Shown here piece by piece: positions 53,299 through 62,226 of a DNA stretch of 64,000 bases (positions within the stretch are counted from its first letter, which is position 1; each line of letters starts with the position of its first letter). This DNA comes from CAVQBP01 sp963723205 (GTDB taxonomy: Bacteria > Bacteroidota > Ignavibacteria > Ignavibacteriales > Ignavibacteriaceae): NCBI GenBank assembly GCA_963723205.1, contig CAVRQC010000017.1, forward strand, positions 30,745 to 94,744. Reading direction: 5' to 3'. The notes under the pieces are model-generated. The model searched no databases and had not been told where the DNA came from. It saw only the letters and a program-made list of their open reading frames with translations. A program made the position numbers and the translations under genes.

Positions 53299-54579
53299 AT
53301 GATTCAATCTTTTAATCATATAAATAAAGTAAAAGGGGAACTTGAATTACCCGGGGATAAGTCGATTTCACACCGGGCAGTTATGTTTTCAGCTCTGGCA
53401 GGGGGTAAATCTAAAATCTTTAATTTATCAAATGGTGAGGATGTATTCTCAACCCGCAATTGTTTTAAGCAAATGGGAGTCGGTATTGAAAACAAAGGAA
53501 ACTTTGTTGAAGTAACCGGGAAAGGATTTCAAAATTTCAGTAAACCATTAAATTCTTTAAATGCAGGAAATTCGGGAACTACTGCAAGGCTAATTTCAGG
53601 CATTTTAGCAGCACAAAATTTTGAATCGGAATTATCAGGTGATGAATCTCTTTCAAAGCGCCCGATGAAGAGAATTATAACTCCACTAACTGCAATGAAT
53701 GGAAATATAAAAGCCTCCGGGAATTTTACTTTACCTCTTTTCTTTTATCCGGTGGAAAAAATAATTGGAATAAATTATGATTTACCGGTTGCCAGTGCAC
53801 AGGTAAAAAGTGCTGTCTTACTTGCCGGACTCCATTCCGAACAAATAACTTCTGTAAGTGAAAAATTTCATTCAAGAGACCATACTGAAAAAATGCTTGG
53901 TTTAACTACAAAAATAACCGGAAGCGGGAAAATAACTTTTGTCTCTAAAGATGATTACCCGGTTCCCAAAACTTATTTCATCCCGTCCGATATTTCTACA
54001 GCTTCATTTTTTATTATCCTTTGTCTTCTTTCCGAAAAATCATCTCTTATTGTTAAAAATGTTTCTTTGAATCCTACCCGGACTGGTTTTTTAGTAATGC
54101 TGAAAAATATGGGTGCTGAGATCAAAACAGAAAGTATTAAAGAAATGAACGGAGAAATTTTTGGAGATCTGGCGGTGCAAAGCAGCAAGCTTAACAATAT
54201 TAAAATTGATGAAAAAATAATTCCCAATATTATTGATGAGATTCCAATTTTATCTGTTGCTTCAATATTTGCGGAAGGAAAATTTGAGATTGATAATGTT
54301 TCCGAGTTAAGAGCAAAGGAAACCGACAGGATAAATGCAATTTGCCATAACATGAAGTTGCTTGGGCTGGACGTAGAAGAAAAAGAAGATGGATTTTCAA
54401 TTTCAGGTGAAGTAAGAAATAATTCTATTGTCTTTGAAAGTTTCGGAGATCATAGAATTGCAATGTCTTTTGGAATATTGTCTTTATTGTTGAAAGATGG
54501 GGGGGAAGTAAATAATTTTGAATGTACAGCAATTTCAAATCCTGATTTTTTAGACCAATTATCAAAGATAATCAATTAA
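53299..54579 (+). CDS. aroA: 3-phosphoshikimate 1-carboxyvinyltransferase (EPSP synthase)
   Basis: 426 residues. It makes EPSP in aromatic amino acid synthesis. Motifs: LPGDKSISHRAVMFSALAGG (Lys and Ser of the active site), LNAGNSGTTARLISGILA, DESLSKRPMKRIITPL, LPVASAQVKSAVLLAGL, LRAKETDRINAI and FGDHRIAMSFGI (catalytic Glu/His region). GNSGTTAR with Gly (not Ala) resembles the glyphosate-sensitive class I; class cannot be settled by eye. It is complete, followed by 245 bp without a supported gene. Confidence 0.96.
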   Translation: MIQSFNHINKVKGELELPGDKSISHRAVMFSALAGGKSKIFNLSNGEDVFSTRNCFKQMGVGIENKGNFVEVTGKGFQNFSKPLNSLNAGNSGTTARLISGILAAQNFESELSGDESLSKRPMKRIITPLTAMNGNIKASGNFTLPLFFYPVEKIIGINYDLPVASAQVKSAVLLAGLHSEQITSVSEKFHSRDHTEKMLGLTTKITGSGKITFVSKDDYPVPKTYFIPSDISTASFFIILCLLSEKSSLIVKNVSLNPTRTGFLVMLKNMGAEIKTESIKEMNGEIFGDLAVQSSKLNNIKIDEKIIPNIIDEIPILSVASIFAEGKFEIDNVSELRAKETDRINAICHNMKLLGLDVEEKEDGFSISGEVRNNSIVFESFGDHRIAMSFGILSLLLKDGGEVNNFECTAISNPDFLDQLSKIIN

Positions 54580-54824
54580 AGATTATTCCAGGAATTGGTA
54601 TATCTTTTCGTTTATGTAATGTTGTATTTTTAAAAAGACTATAAATGAAAAATATTCGTAATACTATGAATAAACATCAATTAATGACCTGAAAATTACT
54701 TTGAAGAAGATAAAAGAATGGATATATTGAAGAAAAATTTTTGGCATTTTATTCGAAATAATAATGCCGATTAACTATTTATACTTTCTGAAAACCTTAA
54801 AATAAAATAATACTATCTGTCTAA

Positions 54825-55931
54825 ATGGACACAGTTAAAGGGAATATCATTGTTGTTGAGGACGAAAATATCATTTCAATCGACCTTAAAAGAACCTTAA
54901 ATAAACTCGGTTATAACGTCAGTATGGTCGTTAATTCAGGGGAAGAATTACTGGAAAAAATAACTTCTGTAGATGTTGATTTAATCCTTATGGATATACT
55001 GTTAGGCGGTGAAATGAGCGGTATAGATGCAGCAGCTATTATAAAAGAAAAATTTAATATCCCGGTTGTTTATCTTACGGCATTAACGGATGAAGAGATA
55101 CTGCAGAAAGCAATGGTAACCGAACCGTTTGGTTATTTGTTAAAACCTTTTGAAGAAAGAAGTCTTAATTCAACATTAGAGATGGCGTTCTATAAACATA
55201 TTGTCGATACTAAAGTAAAGCAAAAAACCAAGGAGCTTGAAGAGGAGAAAATTAAAACCGATGAACTCCTTCACAATATTTTGCCGGCCCAGATTGTTGA
55301 TGAATGGAAATCAAAAGGTGAGATAAGTCCCCGTAATTTTGATATGGTTTCAATTCTGTTTACTGACTTTTATAACTTTGCAAAGGAGACGGAAGAACTG
55401 ACACCAGAAGAAATCTTGAATGAGCTGAATGAAATATTTTATGAGTTTGATGATATAATTACCAGGTATGAACTTGAAAAATTGAAAACAATAGGGGATA
55501 GTTATATGATTGGAGGCGGTATCCCCAATGAACTGCCGGATCACGCTGTCAGGATCATTAGTGCTGCAATAGATATGAGAAATTATATAAATAAAAGAAA
55601 TAAAAAATCCAAACATAAATGGAAATTCAGAGCAGGTATTAATTCAGGGACGGTCGTTGCCGGGGTTGTAGGTAATAATAAATTTACATATGATGTATGG
55701 GGTGACACTGTAAATATAGCCAGCAGAATGAGCAGCAGCTGTGAACCTAATGAAATAAATATTTCAGGCCAGACCTTTGAATTAATTAAAGATTATTTTG
55801 AATGTGAATACAGGGGGAAGTTTAATGCTAAAGGAAGGGGTGAAATAGATATGTATTTTGTTAAAAGTGTAAAGCAAAATGTTGTTGTACCATCACTAAG
55901 CCAGGTTTTAAAACAGCAAGCTAGTAATTGA
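54825..55931 (+). CDS. Response regulator fused to class III adenylate cyclase
   Basis: 368 residues. REC domain (about 7-122) with D12/D14-type acidic residues, phosphoacceptor D57 in DLILMDILLGG, and K107. A coiled coil (about 130-150) follows, then a class III cyclase. Catalytic residues are present: metal Asps D181 (LFTDFYNF) and D225 (TIGDSYM), adenine-selecting K221 and D290 (FTYDVWGD), transition-state N297 and R301 (NIASRM). The Lys/Asp pair predicts ATP rather than GTP as substrate. Phosphorylation probably controls cAMP output. No kinase is adjacent. The last 11 bp overlap the end of the convergent HhH-barrel gene. Confidence 0.92.
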   Translation: MDTVKGNIIVVEDENIISIDLKRTLNKLGYNVSMVVNSGEELLEKITSVDVDLILMDILLGGEMSGIDAAAIIKEKFNIPVVYLTALTDEEILQKAMVTEPFGYLLKPFEERSLNSTLEMAFYKHIVDTKVKQKTKELEEEKIKTDELLHNILPAQIVDEWKSKGEISPRNFDMVSILFTDFYNFAKETEELTPEEILNELNEIFYEFDDIITRYELEKLKTIGDSYMIGGGIPNELPDHAVRIISAAIDMRNYINKRNKKSKHKWKFRAGINSGTVVAGVVGNNKFTYDVWGDTVNIASRMSSSCEPNEINISGQTFELIKDYFECEYRGKFNAKGRGEIDMYFVKSVKQNVVVPSLSQVLKQQASN

Positions 55932-57900
55932 AATCTAATTGAATACTAAAACGATTATCAATATTTCCATCTATTTTAAGTAAACCTGATCCTAAGGAAT
56001 TTTCTTTCGGTTTGAAAGTTTCTGAATATTTGCATGAAATTGTTAATATCTTATATGGTTTTATTCTTACAAGAAAATACCATCTAATGCCTTCGCCGAA
56101 CAATGCCGAACTAATTAAAGTCCCGGGCAGATCATTTTCAAATTCGTATACAGCTGAGTTAAAAGATTTAGTCCTGAAGAAAGCAATTCTTGTGTAAAAA
56201 CTAAAAGCAGGCGACGGATAAAAGTGAATATCCTGGAAAGTTAAAAAACCTTCTTCAATCGAATTATTTATATTAATATTATTGTATTCAAATCTTCCTC
56301 TTATCCTTATTTGCTTATTAAGTTTATAATTAAGTTCTATCCGCGATATTTCTTTGATCCTGCTTCCTATTTTGGTGAAATCTTTTTCTTCAAAAGTAAT
56401 CTCCTTATTTTCATATTTAAACCGGATTCCTGTTTCGAAATTTTTAATAAACTTATTCTTATAATCCAGAAGAAACTCATGTCCGGTACTTGGTAAAGGC
56501 ATTCTGTAAGATGCATAAGGAAACTTGAACTGGTCATAATAAAAATTAAAAAGTCCTGCAGGTGAATTCCATCTCACACCATAATAAATTCCAAATTCAT
56601 TTTTTCCGGCCCCTGATTTTTCACCAAAAGAAAACCCGTGAATATTTTTAAAGCTTTTTGGGTAATTTCTAACTGCCGTTAGGAAAACAATATCTTTACA
56701 AGCCTGAATTTTAATACCGTTTATAGAAGCAACCGATATACCATCATAAACCATTTCTCCAAACAGATTTATGTTTTTTATAAACAAATCATAAAATATT
56801 GATGTATAACTAAACTTTTTCCCTTTCACGTCATAAATGGAACCGGGGACGAAGAAATTTTCGAAAGAAGAATTATAAAACAGAATTCCTGTATTAACGT
56901 AATTACCACGAAAATCTACTGCAGCTCCGTAAACGGTTTCTGATGTAGAGCCCTTTTTCGCTAATTCATTTCCAGTCCTGTGTAAACCATCAATAGGGGT
57001 AGATAATATACCGTGAGAAACGGAATCAACATTTGCATCAACTCGATTCCGGGAATAGAAAGCTGTAATGGAAAAATTGTTCCATCCTAAATTAAGGGCG
57101 GTACCTCTGAAAAAATTACTCTCTGAAGCACTGATATATCTGCTGATAGTTTTTGAATTTTTTTTAACTGGGAACACAGCATCAGCTCCCTTTGAAAAAC
57201 CATAGGGACTCCATAAAGTTAATCCCTGACCCCATTTAACTAAATAATCGCCTACGATTATATTATTAATGAACCCGATTTTCTTAATTGATAAAAAGTA
57301 AGATGAAAAGTCATTAATTGAATTTTCTCCGGGATCTTTATCCGTTAAAAATCCCATATCTAAATTATTAAAACTTCCTATAAACCTGTTATATATTTTG
57401 TATTTTGAACCTTCAAATTTCTTTTCAACAAATCCTTTTCTTTCCTGCAGATCATCCTGTATTTTACTCCTTATTTTAAATGATGAATTAGAGAAAAAAG
57501 AATTCTCTTTAACGGCTGTGTTATTGTTTACAGTTAAAAAAGGATAGATTTTTTCAATTATATTTTTTGATAGACTTTCTATTGAATATAATTCATAAAC
57601 AGAAAAAAAATGTCCAAATTTTTCTCTATGCTGCAATATCCGGTTTGCAGTTGTAATATCCATAAATGGTACTTTAACCAACTCACTTAAGCCGGCTTCA
57701 TTAATATTTACTGGATTAGAAATAAATTCTTCAATGGTATCATACAAATCAGAGTTATCTGATTCATCGGAAGGTTCCTGGAGTAAACCTGATATTATTT
57801 CTTCTGTTTTAATATCAGTTGAATCGTCTAAAGTTTGTGCGCTGGAGATGGTAACAGATATGATTATCAGAATAGAAATAATTTTTACCATATTGGTCAT
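55921..57900 (-). CDS. Helix-hairpin-helix (ComEA-like) plus outer-membrane beta-barrel protein
   Basis: 659 residues. A signal peptide (about 1-22, TISSAQ) and an acidic linker precede a ComEA-type pair of helix-hairpin-helix motifs at about 55-120. These include SNPVNINEAGLSELVKVPFM, ANRILQHREKFGHFFSVYEL and IIEKIYPFL. The remaining 530 residues are amphipathic beta strands typical of an outer-membrane barrel (YKIYNRFIGSFNNLDMGFLT, GVRWNSPAGLFNFYYDQFKF). It ends QLDFNY with a terminal aromatic. Its start overlaps the stop of the PorV-like gene by 4 bp, so the two are one operon. An HhH module on a barrel suggests DNA or protein binding at the outer membrane; unproven. Confidence 0.8.
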   Translation of the reverse strand: MTNMVKIISILIIISVTISSAQTLDDSTDIKTEEIISGLLQEPSDESDNSDLYDTIEEFISNPVNINEAGLSELVKVPFMDITTANRILQHREKFGHFFSVYELYSIESLSKNIIEKIYPFLTVNNNTAVKENSFFSNSSFKIRSKIQDDLQERKGFVEKKFEGSKYKIYNRFIGSFNNLDMGFLTDKDPGENSINDFSSYFLSIKKIGFINNIIVGDYLVKWGQGLTLWSPYGFSKGADAVFPVKKNSKTISRYISASESNFFRGTALNLGWNNFSITAFYSRNRVDANVDSVSHGILSTPIDGLHRTGNELAKKGSTSETVYGAAVDFRGNYVNTGILFYNSSFENFFVPGSIYDVKGKKFSYTSIFYDLFIKNINLFGEMVYDGISVASINGIKIQACKDIVFLTAVRNYPKSFKNIHGFSFGEKSGAGKNEFGIYYGVRWNSPAGLFNFYYDQFKFPYASYRMPLPSTGHEFLLDYKNKFIKNFETGIRFKYENKEITFEEKDFTKIGSRIKEISRIELNYKLNKQIRIRGRFEYNNININNSIEEGFLTFQDIHFYPSPAFSFYTRIAFFRTKSFNSAVYEFENDLPGTLISSALFGEGIRWYFLVRIKPYKILTISCKYSETFKPKENSLGSGLLKIDGNIDNRFSIQLDFNY

Positions 57901-58751
57901 TTCCCTAAAAGATATTCTTTAATTCTCTTATAACGGTTACCTATATTTTGAAAGCTGATTAAAATGCCGGCCTGGTGGGTTAAACCCAAATCCGGATGAC
58001 TTGTTACTGCATAATCAAGATTAATAAAAGAATAGTTAATACCGATGCCTGCAGAGAAAGAAGAGGGTTCATTAGAGAATCCCGTCCGGATTGCGAAGTT
58101 ATCAATTATATAATAGTCAATTCCGAATCTTAATGAAGCAGGATATCGTATATCTTTTTCCAATGCAGTGTTAATAGATAATTCAGGGATAATATTATAA
58201 CTGAATCCTGTATTAAAGATTGTGGGGATCTGATCATCTTCTTCAACAAAAGATGCTCTGTTAATATTATAAACAAAAAACCCCCATCTGACATCCGGTG
58301 TAATGTAAGTTAATCCGCCAAGGTTAAAATAGAAAACAGATTTATTTCCGTAATTTTTTATTGAAACCGAATGATAGTTTAAGGCTAATCCAATAAAGAA
58401 GTTATTATAAAATTTGTGTGAATATCCGAGGAGAATTTTATTCTCTTTATATAAGTCGAAACCATAGGTCATTGCTCCGAAAGAAACCGAGCCGAATGAA
58501 AACGGTTCATTGTAAGCAACAAATCCGTTTGCAAGTTCATTAAAACCAAACGGAGCTGGTGAATAAAACACACCTATTTCTCTCCAGTTCATCTGGGTTA
58601 AACCGGCCGGATTGTTAAAAATGGCGAAAACGTCGTTAGAGAGTGCGACCCCTGAATTTGCTATCGAAATCTGCTTTGCCCCTGCCATCAATTGCGCTTG
58701 TAATACCGATTCATAACCAATTATCAGCAGTAACGCAAATAAAAGTCTCAA
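57897..58751 (-). CDS. PorV/PorQ-like outer-membrane barrel protein
   Basis: About 285 residues if it starts at TTG 58751, where a proper signal peptide LRLLFALLLIIGYESVLQAQ begins. The longer frame to 58874 adds about 40 residues without signal character and overlaps the divergent DUF4835 gene. After cleavage come AGAKQISIANSGVALSNDVF and AIFNNPAGLTQM, the N-terminal signature of the PorV/PorQ (UPF0164-like) family, and then barrel strands to the C-terminus. PorV and PorQ work in T9SS cargo shuttling. Translationally coupled to the HhH-barrel gene. Confidence 0.8.
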   Translation of the reverse strand: MRLLFALLLIIGYESVLQAQLMAGAKQISIANSGVALSNDVFAIFNNPAGLTQMNWREIGVFYSPAPFGFNELANGFVAYNEPFSFGSVSFGAMTYGFDLYKENKILLGYSHKFYNNFFIGLALNYHSVSIKNYGNKSVFYFNLGGLTYITPDVRWGFFVYNINRASFVEEDDQIPTIFNTGFSYNIIPELSINTALEKDIRYPASLRFGIDYYIIDNFAIRTGFSNEPSSFSAGIGINYSFINLDYAVTSHPDLGLTHQAGILISFQNIGNRYKRIKEYLLGK

Positions 58752-58836
58752 ATCGACAGTAATTATTTTATTTATTGTTTGATTATATTGAAATTCATAT
58801 ATTAAATCAACTAAAAACTGAAAATTGTAAAAAAAA

Positions 58837-59724
58837 ATGAAAACACTCCTATTTATTTTAATACTATCTTCCACATTAATTTTTCCTCAGGAGCTTAATT
58901 GTAAGGTTACTTTAAGTACGGGAAATATCTCCATATCAGCCAGGGATAAGCTCAAAGATTTTGCCCAAAAAGTAGAGGATTATATGAATAAAACTCAGTT
59001 TACGAATGATCCTGCATACCAGAATGGTGCAAAGATTGACTGCTCAATGAGTATCTTCGTCTTAAGCTCTGCAAATGATATCAATTATACTGCACAAGTA
59101 GTTGTAACAAGTTTGAGACCTATTTATAAATCAAAGGATAATTCACTCGTTTTAAGTATTAATGATAATACATGGTCTTTCAGTTATGATCCCAGCCAGG
59201 CTTTTTACCGTAATCAGTCTGTTTTTGATCCTATAACAGGTTTCCTGGATTATTATGCTTATATCATTATTGGTTTTGATTTGGATACATGGAATAAACT
59301 GGGAGGTACTCCTTATTTTTCAAAAGCATCCGATATTGTAAGCCTGGGTGCAGTAAGCAGTTTCTCAAGCGGATGGACAAGAAACAGTAATTCGTATAGT
59401 AGAAGAGGGCTTGTTGACGATTTGTTAAATGATAAATTCAGACCCTTTAGAGAATCTATTTATGATTATTATTATGGAATCGACATTTATTCCATGAATA
59501 AAGAAGAGGGTCAGAAATATATGATTAAATTAGTGAATGTTCTGGAAGATCTAAAAGCAAGAATGGATTTAAATACTGTACTCATAAAAGTATTTTTTGA
59601 TGCAAAAGCCGGTGAGATAGTTGATAAGTTAAAAACATACCCTGACAAAGAGAAAATTTTTACAGCTCTTAAAAGGATAGATCCTTCTAATGCCGCTAAA
59701 TATGACGAACAATTAGCTAATTAG
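58837..59724 (+). CDS. DUF4835 (PorD-type) T9SS-associated secreted protein
   Basis: 295 residues. Signal peptide 1-17 (ILSSTLIFPQ), then ELNCKVTLSTGNISISARDK, the start of the DUF4835 family. The middle has a conserved block with FDPITGFLDYYAYIIIGFDL and YFSKASDIVSLGAVSSFSSG. The end VLIKVFFDAKAGEIVDKLKT is also conserved in the family, which some annotation systems call PorD. It is probably periplasmic. It is divergent from the PorV/PorQ-like gene, which supports a T9SS link. Confidence 0.82.
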   Translation: MKTLLFILILSSTLIFPQELNCKVTLSTGNISISARDKLKDFAQKVEDYMNKTQFTNDPAYQNGAKIDCSMSIFVLSSANDINYTAQVVVTSLRPIYKSKDNSLVLSINDNTWSFSYDPSQAFYRNQSVFDPITGFLDYYAYIIIGFDLDTWNKLGGTPYFSKASDIVSLGAVSSFSSGWTRNSNSYSRRGLVDDLLNDKFRPFRESIYDYYYGIDIYSMNKEEGQKYMIKLVNVLEDLKARMDLNTVLIKVFFDAKAGEIVDKLKTYPDKEKIFTALKRIDPSNAAKYDEQLAN

Positions 59725-59729
59725 AATTA

Positions 59730-60851
59730 TTAAATGTCAATGTCATATATTCTGTATTTTTTATAAGGGGTAGCGTTAAGCGCTTCAAGGCCTCTATTCA
59801 TCATATCATTATCTTCCAATATCCAGCTTGCTTCGCCGAAGTATATTCCCAAATTTTTTGCCCGGGTTACAATTTCCCAATAAAAAGCTGCATCCAAACC
59901 TTTCTTCTGGTATTCAGGTATAATACCCAGTGTAATGATTCTGCATTTTTTAATCTTTTTCTTCTGTGTTAGAAGTTTAATAAAACCAAAGGGAAACAGT
60001 TTACCGTTCATGGATATAAAAATCTCATTATAATCCGGTAGTACCAGCGCAAATCCGATAAGGTCGTTTTTTATCTCACCGAAAAGAACAAGTGAAGGTT
60101 CTGCAAGAGGTTTTAAATCTTTTGCCATTGCATCTAACTCTGTATCAGTCATAGGAACAAAACCCCAGTTCGGCTCCCAGGCCTTATTATAAACAAATTT
60201 TACTTTTTCAACTTCATTATTAAAATCCTTCATATTTAATTGGGAAATTTTTAGTCCGTAACGTGTTTTTGCTATTTCGGCAACTCTGCGGACCTTTTCC
60301 GAAGACATTGTTTTTTCAGTTTCCAGTATATGTGCATATAGATCTTTAACTTTTTTAAGTCCATAATTTTCACACAAATCCAAATAATATTTAGGATTAT
60401 AAGTCATTAGTATCATCGGGGGAGAATCAAAACCTTCAAGCAGCATTCCCCATTCATCGTTACTGGATGGATTTGCCGGCCCTCTCATCTTGTTTAGTCC
60501 TTTAGATTTTAACCAATCTTTCGCTTTATCGAAAAGAGCATTTGCTACATCTTTATCATTTATTGATTCGAAGAAGCCGAAAAAGCCTACTTTATCATTA
60601 TGATGTTTATTATGGAGATCATTTTTAATTGCCGCAATTCTTCCGACTAATTCACCATCTTTTTCAGCAAGAAAGTATTCTGCTTCAGAATGTTGAAAGA
60701 AGGGATTTTTTTCTTTATTAAGAATTTTTTTTCTATCCATTATTAACGGAGGAACCCAGTTGGAATCACCTTTATAAATTTTCCATTGTAATTTTATAAA
60801 GTTCATTAAATCTTTTTTATTTTCTACTGTCTTTATAGTAATGTTGCCCAT
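59730..60851 (-). CDS. GNAT-fold N-acyltransferase, candidate ceramide synthase
   Basis: 373 residues. The start reads LQWKIYKGDSNWVPPLIMDR, then NPFFQHSEAEYFLAEKDGEL and VGRIAAIKND; GPANPSSNDEWGMLLEGFDS and IITLGIIPEYQKKGLDAAFY follow. The last stretch is the GNAT acyl-CoA-binding loop. This family includes bacterial ceramide synthases such as that of Caulobacter, where the gene occurs near spt. Here it lies downstream of the serine-palmitoyltransferase-like gene with a terminator hairpin in the 72-bp gap, and a reductase gene is on the other side. Function as an acyltransferase is likely, ceramide synthase is inferred from context. Confidence 0.7.
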   Translation of the reverse strand: MGNITIKTVENKKDLMNFIKLQWKIYKGDSNWVPPLIMDRKKILNKEKNPFFQHSEAEYFLAEKDGELVGRIAAIKNDLHNKHHNDKVGFFGFFESINDKDVANALFDKAKDWLKSKGLNKMRGPANPSSNDEWGMLLEGFDSPPMILMTYNPKYYLDLCENYGLKKVKDLYAHILETEKTMSSEKVRRVAEIAKTRYGLKISQLNMKDFNNEVEKVKFVYNKAWEPNWGFVPMTDTELDAMAKDLKPLAEPSLVLFGEIKNDLIGFALVLPDYNEIFISMNGKLFPFGFIKLLTQKKKIKKCRIITLGIIPEYQKKGLDAAFYWEIVTRAKNLGIYFGEASWILEDNDMMNRGLEALNATPYKKYRIYDIDI

Positions 60852-60870
60852 GTTGTAGTTCCTTCAATAA

Positions 60871-60902
60871 TAAAAAAGCATACCTATTTAATGGTATGCT
60901 TT
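60871..60902 (-). terminator. Intrinsic terminator between spt-like and GNAT genes
   Basis: AAAGCATACC at 60875-60884 pairs with GGTATGCTTT at 60893-60902 (10 bp, 8-nt loop). On the minus strand it is followed directly by a T6 run. It lies 21 bp after the spt-like stop, so GNAT expression needs read-through or its own promoter. Confidence 0.75.
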
Positions 60903-60923
60903 ATAATGTATTAATAAAACACT

Positions 60924-62115
60924 TTAGATTAATCCTAGCTTTTTCCCCGTATCTGTAAAAATATCCAGTATTTTATCCAGCTGTTCGTCTTCATGCGTGG
61001 CCATATAACTGGTTCTCATCATTTGTCTTCCTGGAGGAACGCCTGGAGAAATAAATACATTTACGAAAACTCCTGCATCAAATAACATTCTCCACATTTT
61101 AAAAGCAATATTATCATCACCAACAATAACCGGTACTATTGCAGTTCTTCCTTCCAGAACAGTAAAGCCGGCAATCTTTTAAACCGGTTCTCATTTTATT
61201 AGCATTTTTAACTAACTTATCTACTCTTTCAGGCTCAGCCTCAAGAATATCCAAAGCGGCTAATGTAGCAGCAACAGACGAAGGAGTAGGGGAGGCGCTG
61301 AATATTAATGCAAGAGAATTATGTTTAATATAATTTATAATCCTTTCTTCACCGGCAACAAAACCCCCTAAAGAAGCAAAAGTTTTGCTGAATGTTCCCA
61401 TAGTCATATCTATTTCATTCTCTAAATTGAATTCACTTGCAGTTCCTCTTCCCCCTTTTCCAATAACACCCACAGCGTGAGCATCATCGATAAGGATTCT
61501 TGCTCCAAAAGCCTTTGCAATTTTGTTTAGCCTTTCGAGGTCAACAATTTCTCCACCGGTACTAAAAACACCATCACTAACAATTAATTTACCTCCGCTA
61601 TCGGGAAGTTTGCTTACTACTCTTTCAAGATCATCCATATCATTATGTTTGTACCTGACAAATTCAGCGGTAGCACCTTTGGCCATTAAATTGCCTGCGA
61701 TTAAACATGCATGGTTATCTTTATCGGAAATTACATAATCGCCGCGCTGTACAAGAGTAGGAATGATTCCTTGACCTGTTAGATATCCTGTGCTGAATAA
61801 TAATACAGCTTCTCTCTTAAAAAATTTTGCTAACCTTGCCTCCAGTTCAATATGAAGATCTAAGGTACCTGTTAAATAACGTGAACCCGAACAGCCGGTT
61901 CCATATTTTTCAATAGCTTTGATCGCAGCTTCCTTGACCTTGGGATGTGCAGTCAAACCCAGATAATTATTTGATCCAGCCATTATAACTTTTCTACCTT
62001 CTATCTGTACAACAGGGCCTTCATTTTCTTCAATGGCTCGAAAGTAAGGATATAAACCTGATTTTTTTATATCATCAGCTCTTGTAAAATCATATGCTTT
62101 TTTGAATAAATCCAA
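60924..62115 (-). pseudogene. Serine palmitoyltransferase-like (AOS family, PLP), one frameshift
   Basis: The first 310 residues are intact: LYPYFRAIEENEGPVVQIEG, MAGSNNYLGLTAHPKV, DKDNHACL (ring-stacking His 135), LIDDAHAVG (Asp 211, His 213) and MTMGTFSKTFASLGGF with PLP Lys 244. At about 61170-61180 an extra base throws the frame out; dropping it gives VLEGRTAIVPVIVGDDNIAF, then VFISPGVPPGRQMMRTSYMA, ending KKLGLI. The corrected length is 396 residues, exactly the family norm. SGLYPYFR...GPVV is more like Spt than glycine C-acetyltransferase, and the reductase and GNAT neighbours agree. Function would be condensation of serine with an acyl-CoA. The exact length suggests a base error. Confidence 0.85.
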
Positions 62116-62226
62116 AAATTCCTCCTAATGTTTGAATAAAGAAATTTTTAATCTTTAATTATAAGTAATTTATTTCTAAATTTCCCGACAAAACTTAAAA
62201 TTTAATAATCTCAAAATCAAATTATT

